From positions 1 through 40,383 of the IMG/VR virus record IMGVR_UViG_3300044974_000778: a stretch of 40,383 bases of DNA; one strand, given 5' to 3'. Under the pieces are notes generated by a model. The model saw only the letters and a program-made list of their open reading frames with translations. It ran no database searches and had not been told where the DNA came from. The translations under genes were made by a program, and so were the position numbers. The stretch is from a virus. Numbering within the stretch: the first letter of the stretch is position 1; every line of letters begins with the position of its first letter. Of this stretch, positions 1 to 6,099 are shown in pieces.

Positions 1-1
1 T

Positions 2-1573
2 CCTGAGATTTCTGCCGCATTAGATATCTACGCTGAGGAATCAACAACCACTAATGAAGATGGATTCATCTTACAGATATATTCAGAATCAAAAAGAATT
101 AAAGGTGTGTTGGCCGACTTATTTAACAACGCCTTAGACATCAACACTAACTTACCAATGTGGACTAGAAACACTTGTAAGTACGGTGATAACTTTGTTT
201 ATTTAAAATTAGACCCTGAAAAAGGAATTGTTGGAGTACAACAATTACCTACAATTGAAATTGAAAGACATGAGGTAGGTGCAAGTGGTAAAATTGCAAC
301 GGACGTAAAACAAGAAGTTGATAAGGATAGAAAGGCTCTACATTTCACTTGGAAGAACAAAAACATGGAATTCCAATCATGGGAAATTGCTCACTTTAGA
401 TTATTGGGTGATGATAGAAAACTTCCTTATGGTACTTCTATGTTGGAAAAAGCAAGAAGAATTTGGAAACAACTTTTATTATCGGAAGACGCGATGTTGA
501 TTTATCGTACATCAAGAGCACCTGAAAGAAGAATGTTCAAGGTATTTGTTGGAAATATGAATGACGATGATGTTGAAGCATATGTACAACGTGTTGCCAA
601 CAAATTTAAAAGAGAGCAAATTGTAGATAGTAAGACAGGTAATGTAGATATGAGATTCAACCAAATGGCGGTTGACCAAGATTACTTCATCCCTGTACGT
701 GACCCAGCAGCACCAGACCCAATTACAACATTACCTGGTGCAACTAACCTATCTGAAATTGCAGATATTGAATATATCCAAAAGAAACTATTAACTGCTC
801 TTCGTGTACCTAAGGCATTCTTAGGATTTGAGGAAGTTGTTGGTGATGGTAAAAACTTGGCACTACAAGACATTAGATTCGCTCGTACAATCAACAGAAT
901 CCAAAAGAGTATGTTAGCAGAGTTGAACAAAATTGCAATCGTTCACTTATTTTTATTAGGATTTGAAGATGAATTATCAAACTTTACAATAGGATTAACA
1001 AATCCATCAACTCAAGCGGATTTATTAAAAATTGATGTTTGGAAAGAAAAGGTATTGTTATACAAAGATTTGGTTGCTGACCCAGGAAACGGTATTCAGG
1101 CAACTTCATCTACATGGGCTAAGAAACATATCTTTGGTTGGTCTGATGAAGAAGTTCGTCTTGACTTACAACAACAAAGAATTGAAAGAGCGGTTGGGGA
1201 AGAACTTAAGGCAACACCTACTGTTATTACCAAGACAGGTTTATTTGATAATATTGATAAACTTTATGGAAGTGCAACAGGTGCAACACCAAGTGCAGGA
1301 GCGGCAACAACTCCTGATGGAGGTGAAGAATTGGCACCACCACCATCATTTGGTGGAGGTGATTTATCAGGAGGAGAACCTCCATTACCTGAAGCCCCAC
1401 CAGCTGAAGCTCCACCAGCAGGAGGAGAAGTAACACCAGAATCAAAAATGAAAGACCTTAATATTTTGGTTGAAAATAATCTAATTGAGGGGGCGGAAAT
1501 GATAAATTTAGGTCACGGACAAGATTCTTTAGGAGAAATTTCAAAAGAATTGGATAAGTTATTAAATTCATAA
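2..1573 (+). CDS. 20: Portal vertex protein, T4 gp20-like (5' end outside window)
   Basis: The reading frame is open from base 2 with no stop, so the gene starts before the window. The GTG at 107 is internal, because the residues before it already read as portal sequence (for example ALDIYAEE and LQIYSESKRI). In T4-like phages gp20 forms the dodecameric ring at the packaging vertex: it starts prohead assembly, docks the terminase and later joins the neck. Family-type stretches include the WEIAHFRLLGDDRKLPYGTS region and the RAPERRMFKVFVGN region, followed by VPKAFLGFEE. The last 80 or so residues are a Pro/Gly/Ala/Glu-rich low-complexity segment and then a short helical end, longer than I expect for T4 gp20. 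The gp21, gp22 and gp23 homologues follow on the same strand, which supports the call. Confidence 0.9.
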   Translation, partial: PEISAALDIYAEESTTTNEDGFILQIYSESKRIKGVLADLFNNALDINTNLPMWTRNTCKYGDNFVYLKLDPEKGIVGVQQLPTIEIERHEVGASGKIATDVKQEVDKDRKALHFTWKNKNMEFQSWEIAHFRLLGDDRKLPYGTSMLEKARRIWKQLLLSEDAMLIYRTSRAPERRMFKVFVGNMNDDDVEAYVQRVANKFKREQIVDSKTGNVDMRFNQMAVDQDYFIPVRDPAAPDPITTLPGATNLSEIADIEYIQKKLLTALRVPKAFLGFEEVVGDGKNLALQDIRFARTINRIQKSMLAELNKIAIVHLFLLGFEDELSNFTIGLTNPSTQADLLKIDVWKEKVLLYKDLVADPGNGIQATSSTWAKKHIFGWSDEEVRLDLQQQRIERAVGEELKATPTVITKTGLFDNIDKLYGSATGATPSAGAATTPDGGEELAPPPSFGGGDLSGGEPPLPEAPPAEAPPAGGEVTPESKMKDLNILVENNLIEGAEMINLGHGQDSLGEISKELDKLLNS

Positions 1574-1580
1574 TATTTAT
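1574..1580 (+). promoter_or_regulatory. TATTTAT motif, candidate late promoter -10
   Basis: TATTTAT lies right after the portal stop codon and 15 bases before the ATG at 1596. The same heptamer precedes seven other genes in this window. Its spacing favours the ATG at 1596 over the TTG at 1581. A role as a late promoter -10 element is inferred by analogy with T4 TATAAATA. Confidence 0.45.
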
Positions 1581-1595
1581 TTGAAAAAGAACAAA

Positions 1596-2294
1596 ATGAC
1601 CTTTGGAGCCGTAAAATCCCTTATTGAAAAAAATCTTTTGGAGTCCTACAAAAATGAAAAGGAATTCAAGAAGACATTGAGAGAATTCAAACACAATGTT
1701 TTGAGTAATAAATCTATGTCTAAGGCGTATACTATATACGACCAGTTAAGTACTCCACAAGGTTTAAGTGAACAGGACGCTAAATATTTTATTGAAGAGG
1801 GAATCAATATTTTAAACAAAGTGTTACCAACAGTAAAACTTCCGTCAAACGTTTCTGAAAAAACTGAAAATAATTATTCGGATATTGATACTTTAGTTTA
1901 TAGCCAAAGAATTAATTTAGTTGAAAGGGTTAATGCTAAAAAGAACCTAATTAAAATTCTAACATCTAATAAAGAATCAATTAAGGAAAGTGTGAATATT
2001 CCAATAAGTTCTATGGTTACGGTTGCAAACCAAACCATTAGAAATTATATAGAAACATTAGATGAAAACTCTAAAAAAGAATTTTTTCAATTAGTGTCTG
2101 AAGATACAAAAGTTTTAGAAACTAAATTTGAAACTATTCGTGAAAGTGCAATTTCTAAATTAAATAATATTTTAGAAAAAGAAGAAGCTGAAGAAATGAA
2201 AACAAGAATTTCTGAAACTATAGACAAAGTTAAACTCGAGAAGTTTGACCAACTTAACTTTTTAAAATTAAAGAATTTAGAAGAATCAATTTAA
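1596..2294 (+). CDS. Helical protein at the gp67/gp68 position, unknown function
   Basis: I do not recognise a named family. The 232-residue product is charged and mostly helical, rich in Lys, Glu, Asn and Leu, with no membrane segment and no cysteine. Its start reads MTFGAVKSLIEKNLLESYKNEK. A TTG 15 bases upstream is in frame, but the ATG is preferred because of the TATTTAT spacing. The gene lies between the portal and the protease; in T4 that slot holds the small prohead core genes 67 and 68, so a core or scaffolding role is possible on position only. The N-terminal NLLE-S resembles the LxE site cut by gp21-type proteases. Its 3' end overlaps the end of the convergent bS21 gene by 9 bases. 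Confidence 0.7.
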   Translation: MTFGAVKSLIEKNLLESYKNEKEFKKTLREFKHNVLSNKSMSKAYTIYDQLSTPQGLSEQDAKYFIEEGINILNKVLPTVKLPSNVSEKTENNYSDIDTLVYSQRINLVERVNAKKNLIKILTSNKESIKESVNIPISSMVTVANQTIRNYIETLDENSKKEFFQLVSEDTKVLETKFETIRESAISKLNNILEKEEAEEMKTRISETIDKVKLEKFDQLNFLKLKNLEESI

Positions 2295-2477
2295 TTCTGA
2301 ATTTTTGCGTTGTATGTATTTTGCCTTTAAAATCTGTGCTCTTCTAAGTACAGATTTTTTTGTATACTCTTTTTTCTCAAACAACTTTTGAGTTTGTTTT
2401 GTTTTGATTACTTTTGATTTTAGGGTCTTAAGAGCTCTCTCAAGATTTTCCCCTTGGTTGATTTTTACTATTAACAT
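2286..2477 (-). CDS. rpsU: Phage-encoded ribosomal protein bS21
   Basis: This 63-residue, strongly basic protein reads as bS21. It starts MLIVKINQGENLERALKTLK, where cellular homologues have a closely similar MLI-V-GE-IERALK opening. The middle holds KKSVLRRAQILKAKYIQR, which matches the conserved bS21 core of K-SV-RR--ILKAKY-Q. bS21 is a late-assembling small-subunit protein near the anti-Shine-Dalgarno end of 16S rRNA. Phage copies are known and are thought to replace the host protein on ribosomes during infection. The gene is alone on the minus strand, convergent with and overlapping the preceding head gene by 9 bases. A GGAG lies upstream of its ATG, unusual for this window. The length is normal for bS21, with no sign of decay. 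Confidence 0.88.
   Translation of the reverse strand: MLIVKINQGENLERALKTLKSKVIKTKQTQKLFEKKEYTKKSVLRRAQILKAKYIQRKNSELN
2329..2361 (+). terminator. Intrinsic terminator lying inside the bS21 coding sequence
   Basis: A 9-bp stem, AAAATCTGT (2329-2337) with ACAGATTTT (2350-2358), encloses a 12-base loop and is followed by a T run to 2361. On the plus strand it sits 35 bases after the stop of the 1596-2294 gene, so it would end the portal transcript. It overlaps the antisense strand of the conserved KKSVLRRAQILK codons of bS21. The stem is AT-rich and of modest strength. Confidence 0.5.
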
Positions 2478-2490
2478 ATTCTAGAAATAT

Positions 2491-2494
2491 CTCC
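2491..2494 (-). promoter_or_regulatory. rpsU: GGAG Shine-Dalgarno-like core before bS21
   Basis: Read on the minus strand, GGAGAT precedes the bS21 ATG; 13 bases separate GGAG from the start codon, which is on the long side. I checked the upstream bases of most other genes here and none has a comparable purine-rich core at a usable distance. Flavobacterial host rpsU genes are reported to keep a Shine-Dalgarno sequence for autoregulation, so its presence only here is suggestive. Confidence 0.4.
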
Positions 2495-2509
2495 GATTTA
2501 AAAAAAATT

Positions 2510-2538
2510 TTGACAATTAGGTATATATGTCGTATTTT
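2510..2538 (+). promoter_or_regulatory. Possible sigma70-like promoter
   Basis: TTGACA (2510-2515), a 17-base spacer and TATTTT (2533-2538) lie 37 bases before the ATG at 2576. The -35 is perfect for the E. coli consensus, but Bacteroidota use a different consensus and the region is AT-rich, so chance is a real alternative. Confidence 0.22.
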
Positions 2539-2575
2539 TTGATTAACAAAATAAACGTATATAATATGAACATTA

Positions 2576-3016
2576 ATGAAAAAAGGAAAAAGTGTAAAGC
2601 TTAACCTATTCAATCCCATTAAGTCTGTGTATGGAACTGTTGATTCTAAAAATTTAAAATCGGTATACATTAACATTCAATCGTGGGTAACACCAAAAGA
2701 TGACTACGATAATTGGAACAGAGTTGTTTCAAACTTAGGAAGAGAAATAAAACATTCTGTTTTCGAATCCATAAACCCAAAACTATTTAAAGAAAAAAGT
2801 ATTGTTGATTTAGACCTAAGGACAAGTGGAATATCAAAAGGAAAAAAATCTTTTTTTAATTTAGAAATTAACTTATATACCTTATGTGAAATGGATTTTA
2901 AATGTAATGAAATTAAAGATTCAGTAAAAACTATAGTAAAATCGGTATACAAAAATAACGTAATACAAAACAAATACTTTGAATTTTCAAACTCAAAAAA
3001 AGAAGTTACTCAATAA
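2576..3016 (+). CDS. Unknown protein between portal and protease genes
   Basis: The product has 146 residues, is basic at the N-terminus (MKKGKSVKLNLFNPIKS) and has no membrane segment or recognisable motif. The middle reads like an alternating beta/alpha fold (VYINIQSW, KHSVFESINPK, FFNLEINLYTLCEM), ending in a polar tail. I do not recognise a family. It sits between the portal and protease genes, so an accessory head role is possible, but it follows a terminator and a different promoter type than its neighbours. It is separated from the protease gene by 36 bases containing a TATTTAT motif. Codon use and base composition look like the neighbouring genes. Confidence 0.65.
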   Translation: MKKGKSVKLNLFNPIKSVYGTVDSKNLKSVYINIQSWVTPKDDYDNWNRVVSNLGREIKHSVFESINPKLFKEKSIVDLDLRTSGISKGKKSFFNLEINLYTLCEMDFKCNEIKDSVKTIVKSVYKNNVIQNKYFEFSNSKKEVTQ

Positions 3017-3032
3017 ACTATTCAAAACGGTA

Positions 3033-3039
3033 TATTTAT
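3033..3039 (+). promoter_or_regulatory. TATTTAT motif upstream of the protease gene
   Basis: The heptamer, in the context GGTATATTTATCTT, ends 13 bases before the protease ATG. This spacing is shared with the genes at 4065 and 10661. It is a candidate late promoter element. Confidence 0.5.
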
Positions 3040-3052
3040 CTTAAAAGATTAG

Positions 3053-3769
3053 ATGAAAAATTTAAGAATTTTAGAGGCCAGCGAGATTGGTCATGGTATA
3101 TTGATTGAAATGGATGCTGGATTTGTTTCCCCAACCGATGTTCGTAACATCGAGGTATTAAAAGAAGCAACAAATCTTGATTATAGAAATCCTTTCGAAT
3201 TTTACGCGGTACTTCAGAAATACGATACACCAAATAGAAACGGTAGAACTTATCCTGAAAGAATATTAAAAAGAGAAGCCGAAAGATATAAACAATCCAT
3301 TGCTAAAGGATTATCAACTTCAGAATTAAATCACCCTGAATCATCACTTATTGACTTAGATAGAGTGTCTCACATTATCACAGATATTTGGTGGGACAAA
3401 AATATCTTAATGGGTAAGTTAAAATTATTAACTTCTCCAGGGTTTCATGAAAGAGGAATTGTTTCAACAAAAGGAGACATTGCAGCAAATTTAATGAGAC
3501 AAGGTGTTACTATGGGAGTATCATCAAGAGGGGTTGGTTCACTTAAAAAAGTTGGAGAAAGAAATGAAGTTCAAGATGATTTTGAACTTATATGTTTTGA
3601 CTTAGTTTCGTCACCATCTACACCAGGAGCTTATTTGTTTTCAAATCCTGATGACAGAAATAAGTATGAGGAAAATTTAGACGAAGAAATAAAAACAAAA
3701 CAAGGAAATGATTATGTTGAAAAATCAGTTGACTTAATGAAAAAATTGAACGATTTTTTAGGAAAATAA
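3053..3769 (+). CDS. 21: Prohead core protease, T4 gp21-like
   Basis: This is a serine protease that digests the scaffold and trims head proteins before DNA packaging. The 238-residue product carries the family signatures: LNHPESS with the likely catalytic His94, GVTMGVSSRGVGSL with the likely nucleophile Ser157 or Ser158, and FDLVSSPSTPGA near residues 182-192. The N-terminus reads MKNLRILEASE; its I-L-E followed by Ala fits the LxE cleavage rule, so self-trimming after Glu8 is plausible. The length is close to T4 gp21. It sits in T4 order, upstream of scaffold and capsid genes, with a TATTTAT motif 13 bases before the ATG and no Shine-Dalgarno sequence. The DUF4494-like gene follows after 4 bases. 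Confidence 0.92.
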   Translation: MKNLRILEASEIGHGILIEMDAGFVSPTDVRNIEVLKEATNLDYRNPFEFYAVLQKYDTPNRNGRTYPERILKREAERYKQSIAKGLSTSELNHPESSLIDLDRVSHIITDIWWDKNILMGKLKLLTSPGFHERGIVSTKGDIAANLMRQGVTMGVSSRGVGSLKKVGERNEVQDDFELICFDLVSSPSTPGAYLFSNPDDRNKYEENLDEEIKTKQGNDYVEKSVDLMKKLNDFLGK

Positions 3770-3773
3770 AATT

Positions 3774-3983
3774 ATGGAAGAAAAATATTTTGTAGCAAAA
3801 ATTCAGTACGATTTCCCTGATGAAAATTCAGGAAAGATTAAAAAAATCAGAGAAGAAAAACTTGTAAAAGGTTTTTCAGTTACAGACGTTGAAGCGAAAG
3901 TAACAAAAAAATACGAGGGGTTCACACATGATTGGAGAATCACTGCGGTGTCTGAAAGTAAAATCGATGAAGTTATTGAATAA
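3774..3983 (+). CDS. Small DUF4494-like protein
   Basis: The product has 69 residues. It resembles DUF4494, a small family seen mainly in Bacteroidota: an N-terminal FVAKIQYDF strand, a middle EKLVKGFSVTDVEAKV segment (cellular members have a similar LVDA-SFTEAEARI) and a C-terminal DWRITAVSESKIDEVI segment. The function of the family is unknown. It starts 4 bases after the protease stop, so the two are probably co-transcribed, and a clear terminator follows. The family assignment is from memory of its sequence pattern and should be treated as moderate. It supports a Bacteroidota host. Confidence 0.7.
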   Translation: MEEKYFVAKIQYDFPDENSGKIKKIREEKLVKGFSVTDVEAKVTKKYEGFTHDWRITAVSESKIDEVIE

Positions 3984-4006
3984 TTGACTTAAACGTTAAT
4001 TAATTT

Positions 4007-4034
4007 AAAAGTGGTCTTAATGACCACTTTTTTT
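4007..4034 (+). terminator. Intrinsic terminator after the protease/DUF4494 pair
   Basis: A perfect 10-bp stem, AAAAGTGGTC (4007-4016) with GACCACTTTT (4022-4031), has a 5-base loop and a T run to 4034. It lies 24 bases after the stop of the DUF4494-like gene. Confidence 0.85.
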
Positions 4035-4044
4035 GTTTGGGGGA

Positions 4045-4051
4045 TATTTAT
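4045..4051 (+). promoter_or_regulatory. TATTTAT motif after the terminator
   Basis: The heptamer lies between the terminator and the next ATG, 13 bases before the start codon at 4065. A terminator directly followed by this motif is the arrangement expected of a promoter. Confidence 0.52.
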
Positions 4052-4064
4052 ATAAAAAAAATAT

Positions 4065-4388
4065 ATGAATTTCTTAGCAATATTAGGGACTACCCCATCT
4101 CAACAACAACATGTTATTTCTGCCAATACTTGGTCATCTTGTTTGGCGTATTGTGAAGGTACTGGTTTAAGTATTAACTCAATACAATTGATTCCTCAAG
4201 CTACAATTCACTATAATGTTGTTGGAACAAATTCTTATCAGGTTACCGCATTGGATGCATTAGGTACCCCAATAATATGCATAGTTTGGGAAACCAATTT
4301 TGATTCACTCACATCTTGGTTGGATTCACAAGGATATCAATTAGTTAAATCAGTACAACAATCAAATAAATCTTACGTAGTGGTATAA
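4065..4388 (+). CDS. Small unknown protein between protease and scaffold genes
   Basis: The product has 107 residues, starts MNFLAILGTTPSQQQHV and is rich in Ser, Thr, Gln and Val, with two cysteines in the N-terminal third (WSSCLAYCEG). It has no clear signal peptide; the hydrophobic start FLAIL is too short and lacks the basic region. The C-terminal half looks like beta strands (YQVTALDALGTPIICIVW) and ends in VVV. I do not recognise a family. It has its own TATTTAT motif and sits in the head gene cluster, so it is probably expressed late and may be a minor head or decoration protein, which is inference from position only. Confidence 0.65.
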   Translation: MNFLAILGTTPSQQQHVISANTWSSCLAYCEGTGLSINSIQLIPQATIHYNVVGTNSYQVTALDALGTPIICIVWETNFDSLTSWLDSQGYQLVKSVQQSNKSYVVV

Positions 4389-4417
4389 TCAAAATGAATT
4401 TTTTTTCATTTTGACAC

Positions 4418-4424
4418 TATTTAT
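4418..4424 (+). promoter_or_regulatory. TATTTAT motif upstream of the scaffold gene
   Basis: TATTTAT followed by A lies 23 bases before the scaffold ATG, a longer gap than at most other sites. The intergenic region is otherwise featureless AT-rich DNA. Confidence 0.45.
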
Positions 4425-4447
4425 ATGATAAATTAAATAATTTTTTC

Positions 4448-6067
4448 ATGCAAGAAAATAAAAACTTAGTACAAGAGGCGCTCATTCAAATGAAAAATGT
4501 TGAGGAGGCTATCGCCGAGAATGCAAAAGGAATACTTGCTTCAACTATGAAGGAAGAAATCAATCAGTTAGTAAAAGAATCTCTATCAGAACAAGATATG
4601 GAAGATGAGGTTGAATTAGATGTAGACATGGACGACGAAGACGTTGACATGGATACTGATAATGAGGATGATATGGAAATGGACATGGAATTTGACATGG
4701 ACATGGATATGGATTCTGAAGAAAGTCCAATAGATTTGACTGACGCTTCTGACGAAGAAATTCTTAAGGTGTTTAAGGCTATGGGTGAAGAAGACGGAAT
4801 CATCGTTAAAAAAGATGGTGAAGATATTCACTTAACTGACAACGACGCTGATGCAGAATATTTAGTTAAGCTTGGTGAGTCTGAGGAAGAAATGGATGAA
4901 ACTATGATAGATGAAATCGATGAAATGGATGTTGATACTGAAGATGTAATCAACGCAATTTTCTCAAAAGACGGAGACGTTGAAGATATCGACGTTGACC
5001 AAGACGAAGAAGTTATGTATGAAATCGAGTTTGATTCAGAAGACGACATGATGGAATCAGATGATGAGGACATGATGGAAGAAGAAGATGAAGACGACAT
5101 GATGGAATCAGAAGACGAAGACATGATGGAATCAGATGATGAAGACATGATGGAATCAGAAGATGAAGACATGATGGAAGAAGACGACGAAGAAGATTTG
5201 GACGAATCTTACAACCATAGAAGAGCTGTTAGAGAAGGTAAATCGACAGTAAAACCTAAAGGTGTTGGAATTGGCTCAGGACCTAAATTCACTTACAAAG
5301 ATAAAGCTGCAGGTGGATTTAAAGAGGACAAAAAAGAAGGTCCTAAATCAGTAGGTACTGGTAAAGCAAAATTCGAATACAAGAAAGGCGCAAATATGGA
5401 AGGCAAGTCAAAAGTTGTTAAAGCAGAAACAAAAGAAGGTCAAGGATACAAAGACAAGGAAGATGAAAGGTTATCAATGAAGCACGGTAAAATTGCTCCA
5501 AAAAACCTTAAAACGACTAAAGCTCGTAGAGATGACGCAGGTTTTGAAAAAAGAGAAACCAAAGAAGCTGCTAGAACTTATGGCATGGGTTCAAAAGAAG
5601 GTAGAGGTCTAAGAAAAGGCATCACAAATAACAGAAACTATGTTTATGGTAAAAGTGGTGTTAAAGTAGAATCTACTCAAGAAGAAGTTAATATGTTGAG
5701 AGAAAAGAATGAAGAATACAGAAAAGCGTTAAATATTTTCAGAGAAAAGCTTAACGAAGTTGCAATCTTCAACTCAAACTTAGCATATGCAACTAGATTA
5801 TTCACAGAACATTCGACTACTAAAAAAGAAAAAATAAATATTCTTAGAAGATTTGATAATGTAGAAACTTTGAAAGAATCAAAAAATCTTTACAAGTCAA
5901 TTAAAGATGAATTATCTAAAACTGAATCAACACCAATTAACGAATCAGTTGAAACAAAATTAAATAGAAATGTTTCAACAGGTTCATCAACTACCTTAAT
6001 TGAATCAAAAACTTACGAAAATCCTCAGTTCATGAGAATGAAGGATTTAATGAGTAAAATTGGGTAA
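4448..6067 (+). CDS. 22: Prohead core scaffold, T4 gp22-like, with a large acidic insertion
   Basis: It is the likely assembly core of the prohead, later digested by the gp21-like protease. Evidence is position (directly before the capsid gene) and architecture. Residues 1-50 are helical. Residues 50-252 are extremely acidic, built of Asp/Glu/Met repeats. Residues 255-405 are strongly basic, rich in Lys, Gly and Arg. The C-terminal 130 residues are a helical scaffold-type domain (EEVNMLREKNEEYRKALNI, then FNSNLAYATRLFTEH) that I take as the gp22-like part. At 539 residues it is about twice the length of T4 gp22. The acidic part contains a 24-base tandem repeat. The gp22 name rests on position and the C-terminal domain rather than on strong identity. 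Confidence 0.78.
   Translation: MQENKNLVQEALIQMKNVEEAIAENAKGILASTMKEEINQLVKESLSEQDMEDEVELDVDMDDEDVDMDTDNEDDMEMDMEFDMDMDMDSEESPIDLTDASDEEILKVFKAMGEEDGIIVKKDGEDIHLTDNDADAEYLVKLGESEEEMDETMIDEIDEMDVDTEDVINAIFSKDGDVEDIDVDQDEEVMYEIEFDSEDDMMESDDEDMMEEEDEDDMMESEDEDMMESDDEDMMESEDEDMMEEDDEEDLDESYNHRRAVREGKSTVKPKGVGIGSGPKFTYKDKAAGGFKEDKKEGPKSVGTGKAKFEYKKGANMEGKSKVVKAETKEGQGYKDKEDERLSMKHGKIAPKNLKTTKARRDDAGFEKRETKEAARTYGMGSKEGRGLRKGITNNRNYVYGKSGVKVESTQEEVNMLREKNEEYRKALNIFREKLNEVAIFNSNLAYATRLFTEHSTTKKEKINILRRFDNVETLKESKNLYKSIKDELSKTESTPINESVETKLNRNVSTGSSTTLIESKTYENPQFMRMKDLMSKIG
5045..5191 (+). repeat. 24-base tandem repeat in the scaffold gene
   Basis: Six copies of a unit starting GACATGATGGAA begin at 5045, 5069, 5096, 5120, 5144 and 5168, with spacings of 24, 27, 24, 24 and 24 bases. 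Each encodes Asp-Met-Met-Glu followed by four acidic or Ser residues. The copies are not identical, and they stay in frame, so copy number can change without breaking the protein. Confidence 0.85.
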
Positions 6068-6099
6068 TAAAAAATAAATTAAAACAAACAAATACTAAA

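Noticed and set aside
107-109. GTG start for the portal protein
   Set aside because: The frame is open to base 2 and the upstream residues already look like portal sequence, so the gene begins outside the window.
1227-1445. Leu/His/Val-rich frames overlapping the 3' end of the portal gene
   Set aside because: They are shadows of the Pro/Gly/Ala/Glu low-complexity codons in the true frame.
1581-1583. TTG start for the gene at 1596
   Set aside because: It touches the TATTTAT motif; the ATG at 1596 has a spacing like other genes.
4564-5172. Ser/Ile/Met-rich open frames on the minus strand opposite the scaffold acidic region
   Set aside because: They are the antisense of Asp/Glu/Met repeats and have no start context or family resemblance.
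5045-5191. CRISPR-like direct repeats
   Set aside because: Units are coding, directly adjacent and in frame, with no spacers; this is a protein repeat.
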